Shown here in pieces: positions 1 through 8,976 of a DNA stretch of 64,000 nt (the first letter of the stretch is position 1; each line of letters opens with the position of its first letter). This DNA is from CAYSWV01 sp964434865 (GTDB lineage: Bacteria; Cyanobacteriota; Cyanobacteriia; Thermostichales; Thermostichaceae), in the NCBI GenBank assembly GCA_964434865.1, contig CAYSWV010000002.1, forward strand, positions 62,001-126,000, written 5' to 3'. The notes under the pieces were generated by a model. That model did not search any database. It was not told the DNA's origin and saw only the letters and a list, made by a program, of their open reading frames with translations. The translations under genes were made by a program, and so were the position numbers.

Positions 1-507
1 AGTTTGATAAGAATTAGTTACCAGAATCACCATCAAACGATCAGGGGCCACCATCAATAATTGGACATGACGAATAACAGCTAAACTGGGCTGAGGTAAC
101 GTAATCAGAGCAATACAGCCACTTAATTTAGCTAGAATCCGAGCGACTCGAGCAAGCAAATCATCGAGGTCATTCCCTTGCTGGCCTAACTCGTCCAAAA
201 CCTGCTGACGAATGGGATGGTGCTTAACCTGAGGTTCGGCCCAAGGTAGAATTTGAGAGTCGAGCAAGGCATTGACATAAACTCGATAGCCTGAGTCTGA
301 TGGAATTCGGCCGGCTGAAGTATAGGGCTGAAACAGAAGACCTTCTTGCTCTAAGGTGGCTAAATCATTACGAATAGTGGCACTGCTCACACCCAAATCA
401 TATTGCTCAGCCAAAGCCTTTGAGCCAACCGGTTCAGCGGTTTCCACATAGCTACGTACGGTAGCTCGCAGAATTTTATGTTGCCTTAGCGTGAGTTGTC
501 TCTCCAT
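1..507 (-). CDS. hrcA: heat-inducible transcription repressor HrcA (5' part, runs off window)
   Basis: HrcA represses class I heat-shock genes (groESL, dnaK) by binding CIRCE elements. The visible 169 codons start at the ATG whose complement is at 505-507 and stay open to base 1. The N-terminal winged helix is clear: an LRQHKILRATV-like first helix, a recognition segment SSATIRNDLA at about residues 41-50, then the wing TSAGRIPS at 63-70 followed by GYRVYV, all hallmark HrcA motifs. The remaining two thirds (GAF-like inserted domain) lie outside the window. A large imperfect inverted repeat lies about 50 nt upstream of the start. I found no complete CIRCE element nearby, so autoregulation is not shown by the sequence. 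Confidence 0.93.
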   Translation of the reverse strand, partial: MERQLTLRQHKILRATVRSYVETAEPVGSKALAEQYDLGVSSATIRNDLATLEQEGLLFQPYTSAGRIPSDSGYRVYVNALLDSQILPWAEPQVKHHPIRQQVLDELGQQGNDLDDLLARVARILAKLSGCIALITLPQPSLAVIRHVQLLMVAPDRLMVILVTNSYQT

Positions 508-559
508 CGAAACGAACCCTCTACTCAGATGAGTAAGCTAGAGATGCCATCTTGGTATC

Positions 560-627
560 TAACCTAAGCCTAACTCCAGAGATCCGCCAAGAGTCTTTTT
601 GGAGCTGGTTTGGAGTTGGATAGGTTA
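560..627. repeat. long imperfect inverted repeat upstream of hrcA
   Basis: Left arm 560-578 and right arm 611-627 pair as TAACCTA / TAGGTTA, then CC / GG, then AACTCCA / TGGAGTT, with small bulges and a 32-nt loop. No T-run follows on either strand, so a simple intrinsic terminator is unlikely. It lies 53 nt before the hrcA start and could be an operator or 5' UTR structure (inference). The rest of 508-807 has no gene apart from the tandem repeat described separately. Confidence 0.55.
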
Positions 628-740
628 AGAGTACCCTCAGATGGTGGTCAGGATACTACAAACCTGCATGATGTACTATAAGGGAGCTATCGAGTGCTCA
701 AATGTTTTAAAAGATACTCTTGTTAAGGGATTCAGCTAGT

Positions 741-787
741 ACCAGCTCAGCATCTCTGGGTAGCACCAGCTCAGCATCTCTGGGTAG
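741..787. repeat. 24-nt tandem duplication
   Basis: The unit beginning ACCAGCTCAGCATCTCTGGG occupies 741-764 and is repeated without mismatch from 765 to 787. It ends 20 nt before the start of the radical SAM gene, so it sits in that gene's promoter or leader. Similar short tandem duplications occur in other leaders in this window. Confidence 0.9.
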
Positions 788-807
788 ACTAAAGGCTATT
801 GACTTGA

Positions 808-1905
808 ATGACTCCTAGGTTTGACTTCATGCTGCCACCTCTCGATCGACTCCATCTCGAAGTCACTAATGTTTGTAACTTTAAATGTGAATTCTGCCCA
901 GATGCGATTATGAATCGGAAGCGCGGGCACATGGATTTCCAGCTACTGGAGCAGATCTTAGATGAGGTAAGTCACCAGAACCTGGCTAAGATCGTCACGT
1001 TTCACTTGATGGGTGAACCCATGATCTACCCGGCTATATTTGAGGGGATGACACTAGCTGCGGCCCGCGGGATCAACTTGCATCTCACAACCAACGGCAG
1101 CACGTTTGCAATATGGCCGGATCATATTGATCGTTTGATAGCCACTCCGATCCCTAAGGTGACGATCTCCCTACAAACCCCTGATCCAGATACCTTTACC
1201 ATTCGGGGCGCACCACCTAAGCTATCCCCTGAATGTTACTTTGATGGGATCACACGTTATATCCAAGCTCATCTCCGATCCGATTCAACCACTCGGGTTC
1301 ATCTGAAGTTTTTAGATACAACACCTCATCCGTTCTTAGTGCCCCACAAAGCTCTATCTGTGATTGATGGCCGACAGGCTATGCAACAAGAGTTAATGAG
1401 TTGGGCTACCCGGCTCTTAGCTCCGATCGAGTCCGCTCCTAGTCAGGCGTGGTGTCAGACTCAAATTCAACGGCATCGCCCTGGTCAGTGGCAAGTGATA
1501 GCTCTAGATGACAGACTTGCCTTTGAGACGTTTCCACTAGATAGCTGGGGGAATGTGGAGTCCGATCAAGTGTTTCCTGCGTCCTTTGGCTATTGCAACG
1601 GCGCTTCCCTCCAAGCTGGTATTCTCTACGATGGAACGGTAGTGCCCTGTTGTAAAGATTATGAGGGTCTGATCCCCTTAGGCCATCTCAAGGATCAGTC
1701 TTTGCAAGCCATCTTAGAGGGTCAAACAGCTTGTGCTTTGAAGCAAGGATTCAGTCACTTTAAAGTTGAACATCCAGTCTGCCAGCGTTGCATGGGGGGG
1801 GACACACGGCAAAAGGCCTGGTTGCGACAGGTGGGTTCGATTGCTTATTTCAAGCTGTACCGCCCGCTGATGCAAACTCTAGTGCCGGGGTGGGGTGAGG
1901 TCTAA
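808..1905 (+). CDS. radical SAM protein with SPASM-type C-terminal domain
   Basis: Predicted radical S-adenosylmethionine enzyme of 365 aa. The [4Fe-4S] motif is CX3CX2C with C23, C27 and C30 in NVCNFKCEFC, followed by a GEP-type SAM motif (MGEP near residue 69). The C-terminal part has clustered cysteines C263, C281/C282, C325 and C328, the arrangement of a SPASM auxiliary Fe-S domain. Such proteins modify peptides or act in cofactor pathways; the substrate cannot be told here because no precursor peptide or maturation partner is adjacent. ATG start at 808. The last 27 nt overlap the convergent small coiled-coil gene. Confidence 0.85.
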   Translation: MTPRFDFMLPPLDRLHLEVTNVCNFKCEFCPDAIMNRKRGHMDFQLLEQILDEVSHQNLAKIVTFHLMGEPMIYPAIFEGMTLAAARGINLHLTTNGSTFAIWPDHIDRLIATPIPKVTISLQTPDPDTFTIRGAPPKLSPECYFDGITRYIQAHLRSDSTTRVHLKFLDTTPHPFLVPHKALSVIDGRQAMQQELMSWATRLLAPIESAPSQAWCQTQIQRHRPGQWQVIALDDRLAFETFPLDSWGNVESDQVFPASFGYCNGASLQAGILYDGTVVPCCKDYEGLIPLGHLKDQSLQAILEGQTACALKQGFSHFKVEHPVCQRCMGGDTRQKAWLRQVGSIAYFKLYRPLMQTLVPGWGEV

Positions 1906-2235
1906 GTTAAAGTCTGTTTTGTGCTCTCGTTCTCGCCGAATCAAGTAATCAACAAGCCGATCTAATCGTTCTACAGCAGCGGTTGTTGAGGCTAGCATGT
2001 CCCGCATCTGGCTAATTGACTGAGTTAGTTGAGCAATCGAATGAGCGATGTCGGCCTGGGCTTTAGTAATTTCAGGCTGATATTGAGACATTTGCATTTG
2101 AGCATCAGCCATCCTGGCCTGAGTCTCAGTAATACGCTCCACAGAGTAAATCAACATCCCCTGACTCTTGGCAATATTTTCGAGAATATCCGCTAACCGA
2201 TCAATTCGATCATCAGTCCAAACCTCAGTAGGCAT
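1879..2235 (-). CDS. small coiled-coil protein, function unknown
   Basis: 118 aa from the ATG at 2235, chosen because GGAG lies 6 nt upstream; a TTG two codons earlier would place the SD against the start. Almost the whole protein is alpha-helical heptad sequence rich in Q, A, M and L (for example TQARMADAQMQMSQYQPEI), ending in a basic segment. No known domain is recognised; short proteins of this style are common in cyanobacteria. It converges on the radical SAM gene with a 27-nt 3' overlap. Confidence 0.6.
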   Translation of the reverse strand: MPTEVWTDDRIDRLADILENIAKSQGMLIYSVERITETQARMADAQMQMSQYQPEITKAQADIAHSIAQLTQSISQMRDMLASTTAAVERLDRLVDYLIRREREHKTDFNLDLTPPRH

Positions 2236-2380
2236 GATCAACTCCAGGCAAAAAGGGGGCAGATCTCTAGAAGTAGCACACGCAACGTCAGTATAGCTTG
2301 TTAATCCATGACAGTTGGGGCGAAGCGGGCTTTAACCTAAATGACCGAAGCCAAATCTTGTTAGTCCAAAGCATGTCACA

Positions 2381-4531
2381 ATGGGTCAGAGTGGATCGTT
2401 GATCCAAACTGTTGCGCATCTGGGTGATCAAATGAAAGAACTGCTTTACCAGGAGATTCCTACCCCTGAACAAGCAGCTGTGGTGGAGTGGCTCCATCAG
2501 GTCGAGGTTGACTCAGCTGTTGGTACTAAGGAGCTAACTCCAGTTGGGTTTCGGTTGAATCACTCAGATCTAGAGGTGGCCACAGGCTGTTTGGTTGTGT
2601 TTACCTGGTCGTTACAACGCACAACCTACCTCAAAGTTATGCAATGGTCTGAACAGCCCTTACCCTTTCAACAACGCTGGATTCAGTCTTTTTCAGCAGC
2701 TTTGAAGCAACAGTTTCCCCTTCGTTATGCCGCCTTGCCGGATATTGATCTGAGTCGGGATTCTATTTTTACTGCGTTAGCTCCCTACTATCCTTTAACA
2801 GTTCATTATTTTCAAAAGATTCCTAAAGGTGAGTTTGATTTAACTCGAGTTTACTGGTGGGAGAAACGCTGGCGCGAAGAAGTACAACAGGGACGTCAAT
2901 TCCCTAAGATTCCCCCCTTAGTTCAAGGCTCGCCAGACTTATCCTTTGGCTCCCAAGACTCACTTTGGGATGTTGCGATAGTAGGTGGCGCCTTAGGCGC
3001 TTTATATGCAGCAACAATGGCACAACTAGGGTATCGAGTGGCTCTCATAGAACGATTGCCTTTTGGTCGGATGAATCGAGAATGGAATATTTCTCGGCGC
3101 GAAATAGCCACCTTAGTGGAGATGGGTTTATTCACAGCTGATGAGATTGAAAGCCTGATCTTGAGAGAGTATACTGATGGTTTTAATAAGTTCTTTGATG
3201 GTTACAGCCCCATTAAAGCCCCTGTTTTACATACCCCTACAGTATTAAATTTAGCTATTGATGCTGATCGATTACTAGCCTTATGTGGGCAAAAGCTGGT
3301 AGCAGCCGGTGGACACATTTTTGAACGAACTGAATTTCAACAAGCGTTTATAGACAGCCATCAAGTTAGCCTCAAACTGCTTGATCTAGAGCAATCCGAT
3401 CCTGTCTATCTCCGATCACGTGTTTTAGTGGATGCAATGGGCACAGCGTCTCCAATTGCTCAACAGCTCAACCACAATAAAGCTTTTGATAGTGTATGTC
3501 CTACGGTAGGAGCCGTGATTAAAAGCGGATTCGAGCCAGGTGTTTGGGATGCTCAGTTTGGTGATATCTTAGCTAGCCATGGTGATCAAAGCCGAGGCCG
3601 GCAGCTGATTTGGGAGTTATTCCCAGGCCCAGGACAAGAGTTAACATTTTATCTGTTTCACTATCATGAAGTCCACCCTGATAATCCTGGATCATTACTG
3701 GAGATGTATGAAGATTTTTTTGCGATTTTACCTGAATATCGGCGATGCCATGTTGAAGCGTTAGAGTGGCGCAAAGCAACGTTTGGCTATATTCCGGGGC
3801 GCTATGGGGCTACTCAAGATCGGACACGTAAATACCATCGAGTTCTCACTATAGGCGATGCAGCGGCAATGCAGTCCCCGCTCAGCTTTACTGGGTTTGG
3901 ATCCTTAGTGCGAAATTTACCTCGAGTAGCTGACTTATTGGATACCGCCTTGAAACATGACCTGCTAAAGGCTACTGATCTTCAACGCGTACGAGCCTAT
4001 CAAAGTAATTCAGCTGTCACCTGGTTATTTTCTCGTGGCATGATGGTACCTACAGGTGCTCAGTTACCCCCCGCCCATGTCAATTCAATCCTCAATTGTT
4101 TCTTTGGCGTATTAGCTGCAGAACCTCCTGAAGTTGCCGATAACTTTATTAAAGATCGCGCTGGATGGTGGGATTTTACCCGGATGGCTTTAAAGAGTGC
4201 TCGGCGCAATCCTCAATTACTAGCCTGGATCTGGCGAGTTGTTGGCTTCAAAGGGTTTATTCAATGGACCCCAACCTATGTGGCTTATACGACTTCAGCT
4301 TTAATAGCATATTGTTGTCGAGGCTGGGTGCCATCTGGGTTACGGGCGGCGCAATCTTGGTTAGAACCCCGATTTCCAAGGCTATGGCACCGATTGCTGA
4401 CCTGGAGCTATAACCTTACCTATGGGCATGGCCAACCTCGGCTTGAATTTAAACTGGCTACTATGACCTATCTTGATCAACCTGAGGATCAAACCCTGAA
4501 AGAAACGTTTGAATCTGTTGCTGAACATTAA
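2381..4531 (+). CDS. cruA: FAD-dependent lycopene cyclase CruA-type
   Basis: 716-aa flavoprotein assigned to the CruA/CruP lycopene cyclase family. After an N-terminal region of about 195 aa comes a dinucleotide-binding motif VGGALGALYAA (about residues 201-211) with a downstream acidic ALIER, then the family segment REWNISRREI and the REYTDGFNKFFDGYSP region, which I associate with CruA rather than CruP. A second FAD motif TIGDAAAMQSPLSFTGFG lies near residue 500. CruA converts lycopene to gamma- or beta-carotene. The location beside cruF/cruG supports a carotenoid role. CruA versus CruP is judged from remembered motifs and is the main uncertainty. Confidence 0.75.
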   Translation: MGQSGSLIQTVAHLGDQMKELLYQEIPTPEQAAVVEWLHQVEVDSAVGTKELTPVGFRLNHSDLEVATGCLVVFTWSLQRTTYLKVMQWSEQPLPFQQRWIQSFSAALKQQFPLRYAALPDIDLSRDSIFTALAPYYPLTVHYFQKIPKGEFDLTRVYWWEKRWREEVQQGRQFPKIPPLVQGSPDLSFGSQDSLWDVAIVGGALGALYAATMAQLGYRVALIERLPFGRMNREWNISRREIATLVEMGLFTADEIESLILREYTDGFNKFFDGYSPIKAPVLHTPTVLNLAIDADRLLALCGQKLVAAGGHIFERTEFQQAFIDSHQVSLKLLDLEQSDPVYLRSRVLVDAMGTASPIAQQLNHNKAFDSVCPTVGAVIKSGFEPGVWDAQFGDILASHGDQSRGRQLIWELFPGPGQELTFYLFHYHEVHPDNPGSLLEMYEDFFAILPEYRRCHVEALEWRKATFGYIPGRYGATQDRTRKYHRVLTIGDAAAMQSPLSFTGFGSLVRNLPRVADLLDTALKHDLLKATDLQRVRAYQSNSAVTWLFSRGMMVPTGAQLPPAHVNSILNCFFGVLAAEPPEVADNFIKDRAGWWDFTRMALKSARRNPQLLAWIWRVVGFKGFIQWTPTYVAYTTSALIAYCCRGWVPSGLRAAQSWLEPRFPRLWHRLLTWSYNLTYGHGQPRLEFKLATMTYLDQPEDQTLKETFESVAEH

Positions 4532-4563
4532 AAATTTTGTTTAAACAAGCCGGGCTCGACCCC

Positions 4564-4577
4564 AGCTTGATCAAGCT
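4564..4577. repeat. 14-bp perfect palindrome
   Basis: AGCTTGATCAAGCT lies 33 nt after the cruA stop and centres on TGATCA. It could be an operator or a chance GATC-centred palindrome in a GATC-rich genome. The 325-nt gap between cruA and cruF (4532-4856) otherwise holds the 18-nt tandem repeat described next and no gene. Confidence 0.5.
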
Positions 4578-4776
4578 ATGCTTAGGGATAATGGTTTCTA
4601 ATCTCAGATTGAGGTGATAAACGTAGGATCTTAACTCAATGCCTACATAGCTTGTTAAAATCAGATCGCCTAGATCTAAGCTTTGAACGAGTTAGGAAAA
4701 ATGGCTGATTAACTTGAAACGTGTACCATAGAGATTTATCGTTTTGTAAACAAGCCCAGTGGTTATTACACAAGCC

Positions 4777-4830
4777 CCATGGTCACAAAAAAACCGATGG
4801 TCACAAAAAGCCCGATAGTCACAAACCAGC
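4777..4830 (+). repeat. 18-nt tandem repeat, three copies, in the cruF leader
   Basis: Three consecutive 18-nt units at 4777-4794, 4795-4812 and 4813-4830 follow the pattern CGATGGTCACAAAAAGCC with a few substitutions. They can be read in frame with cruF as a repeated MVTK-type peptide, which would wrongly extend the CruF N-terminus; the units more likely lie in the untranslated leader because the good ribosome site is downstream. Confidence 0.8.
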
Positions 4831-4856
4831 TCAATGTTATGTCCAGGAGCGTCTGC

Positions 4857-5801
4857 ATGAATCGCATGTTTTCCCCATCCCAGTCCCTTTCAATAGAGAG
4901 GATCACTTTGGGAGTCCATATTGCTACTATGATTTTTGGCTTAGCAGGATTGTTAATTGTAGTGCCTCATTCCGAATGGTTAGCAGAGGTTCCCCTAGGT
5001 CCTCAGGCCTTTGCCTGGAGCATGAACAATGGTGGAGTGGCTTATATGGTATTCGGGGCCATCACAGCAGCATTAATGGGATCTCGGTTGTTGGGATGGA
5101 AGCGTTTGGTTCAATTTATGGTACCTGCGATTGCGCTCTCTCTCTCTAGCGAGTTGCTCGGAACCTCCACAGGGATTCCATTTGGTGAATACGGTTACCT
5201 CAGTGGGTTGGGCTATAAAATTGCAGGCTTGGTACCCTTCACTATCCCCTTATCCTGGTTCTACATGGGTTTAGTGTCTTATCTGTTAGCCCGTGTGATT
5301 CTTCAAACACAACGTCACTGGCTACTCCAATTTGAAGCCCTAGCTCTAGGGGCACTGCTTCTAACCGCTTGGGATTTTGTTCTGGATCCCGCCATGACCC
5401 AAACATTAGTGCCTTTCTGGACTTGGTTTAAGCCAGGCCCCTTCTTTGGCATGCCCCTGCAAAATTTTGGCGGGTGGATGGTAACAGGGGCTGTATTTAT
5501 GCTGGTTGCCAATGGTTTGTGGGGAAAAAATCAGCCTGATCTCAATCGTGAGCAGTTGATCGGACCCTTAGTCCTCTACTGTGCTAATTTTGCTTTCGCC
5601 ATGATCATGAGTTTAGCCTCTGGTATTTACATGCCTGTGGGATTAGGACTGTTACTCGGTCTGGGTCCGGCTATCGGTCTCTGGTGGATGACAACGCCAG
5701 GCCAGGCTCTAGCTAAAGTGAGCGATAAACCCATAAAACCAGCAGCTCAGCCCAATTTAGAGTTGTCGCTGAGTCAACCTGAGGCTGTGGTCAAATCATG
5801 A
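4857..5801 (+). CDS. cruF: carotenoid 1',2'-hydratase CruF
   Basis: CruF hydrates the psi end of gamma-carotene-type precursors in myxoxanthophyll (carotenoid glycoside) synthesis. The protein is polytopic, with about seven or eight hydrophobic segments, and matches the family in the segment SSELLGTSTGIPFGEYGY and in the AWDFVLDPAMT motif near the middle. I place the start at the ATG at 4857 (314 aa) because AGGAG at 4845-4849 lies 7 nt upstream; earlier in-frame ATGs at 4779, 4797 and 4839 fall within or just after the tandem repeat and would add a low-complexity tail. The stop overlaps the cruG start by four bases (ATGA), so the two are translationally coupled. Confidence 0.88.
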   Translation: MNRMFSPSQSLSIERITLGVHIATMIFGLAGLLIVVPHSEWLAEVPLGPQAFAWSMNNGGVAYMVFGAITAALMGSRLLGWKRLVQFMVPAIALSLSSELLGTSTGIPFGEYGYLSGLGYKIAGLVPFTIPLSWFYMGLVSYLLARVILQTQRHWLLQFEALALGALLLTAWDFVLDPAMTQTLVPFWTWFKPGPFFGMPLQNFGGWMVTGAVFMLVANGLWGKNQPDLNREQLIGPLVLYCANFAFAMIMSLASGIYMPVGLGLLLGLGPAIGLWWMTTPGQALAKVSDKPIKPAAQPNLELSLSQPEAVVKS

Positions 5802-7027
5802 TCACCGTCTTGGACTGGTTAATCATTGGACTGTTGTGGGTTCAGGTTCCGGCCACTGTGATCTTGATGCTACGACTCATGCGGGCTCCCTTTCGCCGAC
5901 CTCCTTTACAACCTTTGGCTTCAGATCCAGCTCAGGCAGGCCAGGTCTCTGTCATTATTCCAACTTTAAACGAGGCAGACCGGATCCAACCCTGTTTAGA
6001 CGGCTTACTGCATCAGGGGAGCGAAGTGCGAGAAGCGATTGTGGTGGATAGTCGTTCTCAGGATGAGACAGTACCTAAAGTCCTGGCCATGCAACAACAG
6101 GATCCACGCTTTCAAGTGATCACTGATGATCCGCTGCCCTCGGGCTGGGTGGGTCGACCTTGGGCCTTACATACCGGTTTTAACCAGTCACATCCAGACT
6201 CCCATTGGATCTTAGGGCTTGATGCAGATACGTGCCCCCAGCCAGGCCTGGTCTCCAGTTTGCTAGAGGTAGCCGCGACCGAAGGGTTTGATGCGATCAC
6301 TTTAGCGCCTCGATTTAAGCTTGAGCATTGGGGCGAAGCCTGGTTGCAGCCAGCATTACTGGTCACGTTGATCTATCGCTTTGGGGCTGTTGGAGATCAG
6401 GCCTTAAGCGCTGAGCGGACCATGGCCAACGGGCAGTGTTTTTTAGCCAAAAAGTCAGTATTAAGCGAGGTGGATGGGTACGCTCTGGCAGCTGGATCCT
6501 TTTGTGACGATGTAACCTTGGTTCGTGCCCTGGCTGCCCGGCAATTTAAAGTCGGCTTTTTGGACGGAACCCACTTAATCCAGGTGCGGATGTACACGTC
6601 CTTCACTGAAACTTGGCGGGAATGGGGCCGCTCGCTAGATCTGAAGGATGCCTCATCGCCGCAACAGGTCTGGTTTGATGCTGTATTTTTGCTTGCAGTT
6701 CAGGGATTACCTCTTTTGGTCCTGATCGGTGGGTTTAGCGTTTGGCTGGGAACACCTGACGATGTTGTATCTACATGGACATCCAATTGGATCCTGGCCT
6801 TGTTAGGCTTAAATCTGGCCTTAGTTCTGTTTCGGTGGGGCTTGTTGCTGGGGATCTATGCCTCCTATGCCAAGCGACCGTGGACCTTCTGGTTATCACC
6901 GCTTGCTGATCCGTTAGCTGTAGCCCGGATTTGGATCTCTTCTTGGACTCAACCACGAGCATGGCGAGGGCGTCGGTACGATAACTTTGTCAAACAGGAT
7001 TTACCTCTGTCTAATTCGTCTAGGTAA
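5798..7027 (+). CDS. cruG: carotenoid glycosyltransferase CruG
   Basis: 409-aa membrane-anchored family 2 glycosyltransferase, the CruG 2'-O-glycosyltransferase that adds the sugar to the hydroxyl made by CruF. It has an N-terminal membrane segment, then the GT-A start SVIIPTLNEADR (about residues 50-61), a DxD-type motif in GLDADTCP, a DDVTLVRAL segment, and two or three C-terminal membrane helices. It overlaps cruF by ATGA and is followed after 3 nt by the malic enzyme gene, so cruF, cruG and the next genes should be one transcript. Confidence 0.88.
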   Translation: MITVLDWLIIGLLWVQVPATVILMLRLMRAPFRRPPLQPLASDPAQAGQVSVIIPTLNEADRIQPCLDGLLHQGSEVREAIVVDSRSQDETVPKVLAMQQQDPRFQVITDDPLPSGWVGRPWALHTGFNQSHPDSHWILGLDADTCPQPGLVSSLLEVAATEGFDAITLAPRFKLEHWGEAWLQPALLVTLIYRFGAVGDQALSAERTMANGQCFLAKKSVLSEVDGYALAAGSFCDDVTLVRALAARQFKVGFLDGTHLIQVRMYTSFTETWREWGRSLDLKDASSPQQVWFDAVFLLAVQGLPLLVLIGGFSVWLGTPDDVVSTWTSNWILALLGLNLALVLFRWGLLLGIYASYAKRPWTFWLSPLADPLAVARIWISSWTQPRAWRGRRYDNFVKQDLPLSNSSR

Positions 7028-7030
7028 CTT

Positions 7031-8425
7031 ATGAGTCCTCTAACGCCCAACTCCAGCTTTAGTATTGCCATCCGTCTAACCCTGGCCAATAAACCCGGGA
7101 CCCTAGCCAAAGTAACCCAGGCAATTGCTGATTTGGGAGGTAACCTGAGTCAAATTGAGCTGCTGAGCCAGACCAAAGTCCATACCCTACGCCATATTGC
7201 AGTCGATGCCTACAGTAGTGATCATGCTGACCAAATCATTCAAGCGGTTCAGGCTTTACCGGATATTCAAATTCAAGAGATTACGGATCGAACGTTTGCA
7301 GCTCATGTGGGGGGCAAACTAGAAATCATTGGTAAAAGGCCCTTAGACAGTAACTCTGAACTGGCCATGGTTTACACACCAGGAGTTGGCCGAGTCTCCA
7401 GCCAGATCGCTCAAGCACCAGAAACGGTCTATACCTACACGATGAAGGGCAATACCGTTGGCATTGTTACCGATGGTAGTGCTGTATTGGGGTTAGGAAA
7501 TATTGGTCCTGAAGCTGCCCTCCCAGTTATGGAAGGAAAAGCTGCTCTCTTTAAGCGATTTGCGGGTATTGACGCTTTTCCCATCTGCTTGGCCACCCAA
7601 GATACAGAGGCCATTGTACAAACCGTGATCAATCTAGCACCTGGATTTGGTGGATTCAATTTAGAAGACATTAGTGCCCCTCGATGTTTTGAAATTGAAA
7701 CTCGGCTCAAACAGCATCTAGCTATGCCCATTTTCCATGATGATCAACATGGGACCGCAATTGTGGTATTGGCTGCCCTACTGAATGCCTTACGTGTGGT
7801 CAACAAACCCCTAAATCAGGTGACTATTGTCTTGAATGGAGCTGGAGCGGCTGGGATTGCTGTGATTAACTTATTAAAGCAAGCTGGTGCTCAACAGGTG
7901 ATTGCTTGTGATCGAACGGGCATTATTAGTCACCAACGATCGGATCTGACCCCTCAAAAAGCGGCGGTGGCAGTAGCCCAAACAGGTTCATTAGCTGATG
8001 CTCTTGTGGGGGCTGATGTTTTTATTGGGGTTAGTGTCAAACATGTGCTTACTGTGGAAATGGTTGAGCAGATGGCCACTCATCCGGTGATCTTTGCTTT
8101 GGCTAACCCGATTCCAGAAATTCAACCTGAGTTGATTCAAGGAATTGTGGGGGTGATGGCGACAGGTCGCAGTGATTATCCCAATCAGATCAATAATGTA
8201 TTGGCATTTCCAGGTGTGTTTCGGGGGGCCCTAGATTGTCGCGCCAAAGAGATTACCACGGATATGGGATTAGCAGCAGCTCAAGCCATTGCGGCCTTAG
8301 TGGCACCTGCTGATCTAGGACCAGACTGTATCATTCCAACGGTATTTGATGAGCGAGTCGTACCTGCTGTTGCCAGTGCAGTTGAAAAAGCAGCTCGCGA
8401 GGCAGGTATAGCCCAGCTAGACTAA
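7031..8425 (+). CDS. NAD(P)-dependent malic enzyme with N-terminal ACT domain
   Basis: 464 aa. Residues about 9-85 form an ACT domain (RLTLANKPGTLAKVTQAIAD), a likely small-molecule regulatory module. The rest is a malic enzyme of the short bacterial type: YTPGVGRV, the catalytic-lysine region VMEGKAALFKRF, a divalent-metal region around NLEDISAPRCFEIE, FHDDQHGTA, and a Rossmann motif NGAGAAGIAV. It decarboxylates malate to pyruvate. It follows cruG by only 3 nt, although a direct carotenoid role is not expected; a supply of reductant or pyruvate is a possible link (inference). Confidence 0.92.
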   Translation: MSPLTPNSSFSIAIRLTLANKPGTLAKVTQAIADLGGNLSQIELLSQTKVHTLRHIAVDAYSSDHADQIIQAVQALPDIQIQEITDRTFAAHVGGKLEIIGKRPLDSNSELAMVYTPGVGRVSSQIAQAPETVYTYTMKGNTVGIVTDGSAVLGLGNIGPEAALPVMEGKAALFKRFAGIDAFPICLATQDTEAIVQTVINLAPGFGGFNLEDISAPRCFEIETRLKQHLAMPIFHDDQHGTAIVVLAALLNALRVVNKPLNQVTIVLNGAGAAGIAVINLLKQAGAQQVIACDRTGIISHQRSDLTPQKAAVAVAQTGSLADALVGADVFIGVSVKHVLTVEMVEQMATHPVIFALANPIPEIQPELIQGIVGVMATGRSDYPNQINNVLAFPGVFRGALDCRAKEITTDMGLAAAQAIAALVAPADLGPDCIIPTVFDERVVPAVASAVEKAAREAGIAQLD

Positions 8426-8447
8426 ACCCATGCATGCGTTTGGGTTT
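8424..8447. repeat. short hairpin between malic enzyme and pgsA
   Basis: AAACCCA (8424-8430) and TGGGTTT (8441-8447) are inverted around a 10-nt loop in the 26-nt gap before pgsA. There is no T-run, so it is more likely a processing or translation-modulating structure than a terminator. Confidence 0.35.
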
Positions 8448-8451
8448 GTAG

Positions 8452-8976
8452 ATGAACCGTCTGACACTACCGACTTGGATCACCTTGTCAAGGTTATTAG
8501 GGATTCCCTTTATTCTTTACGGCTTGGCCCAATCAACTCCTCAAGGACGGTGGTTAGCTTTAGGTAGTTTTTGGTTAGCAGCAGGTACTGATTGGTTAGA
8601 TGGCTATCTAGCTCGCCGTTTAGACCAAGTATCAGCCTTAGGCAAAGTCCTAGATCCGCTAGTGGATAAGTTACTAATAGTAGCCCCCATTTTGAGTTTA
8701 ATTGAATTAGGGCGAGTGCCTGCTTGGGGTGCATTTTTAATCATTGGTCGTGAACTCACTATTGCTAGCTGGCGGGTCAATCAAAACCAGATTCAAGGCG
8801 CTAACATTGGGGGTAAGGTTAAAACTATAGTTCAAATTGTAGCTATTAGTTTACTGATATTAGATCAGACTGGCGTTGGAAAACTAGCAACCATTGGGTT
8901 TTGGTTAGCGGTTGGTATTACATTGGGATCAGGATTGCTTTATCTCTTACCGTCTAGCCCTAGTCCAAAAATCTAG
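8452..8976 (+). CDS. pgsA: CDP-diacylglycerol--glycerol-3-phosphate 3-phosphatidyltransferase
   Basis: 174-aa integral membrane CDP-alcohol phosphatidyltransferase that makes phosphatidylglycerol phosphate, the precursor of phosphatidylglycerol, which photosystems require. The signature DGx2ARx8Gx3Dx3D is present in DWLDGYLARRL...GKVLDPLVDK at about residues 47-72. Four to five membrane helices are visible and length is normal for the family. It follows the malic enzyme gene by 26 nt on the same strand and its last 4 nt overlap the end of the convergent coiled-coil gene. Confidence 0.93.
   Translation: MNRLTLPTWITLSRLLGIPFILYGLAQSTPQGRWLALGSFWLAAGTDWLDGYLARRLDQVSALGKVLDPLVDKLLIVAPILSLIELGRVPAWGAFLIIGRELTIASWRVNQNQIQGANIGGKVKTIVQIVAISLLILDQTGVGKLATIGFWLAVGITLGSGLLYLLPSSPSPKI

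Noticed and set aside
691..700. GAGTGCTCA, half of a CIRCE element
   Set aside because: No matching TTAGCACTC arm at the required 9-nt spacing.
2288..2497. 69-codon open frame on the minus strand over the cruA start
   Set aside because: Overlaps the conserved cruA N-terminus, no ribosome site, no protein-like pattern.
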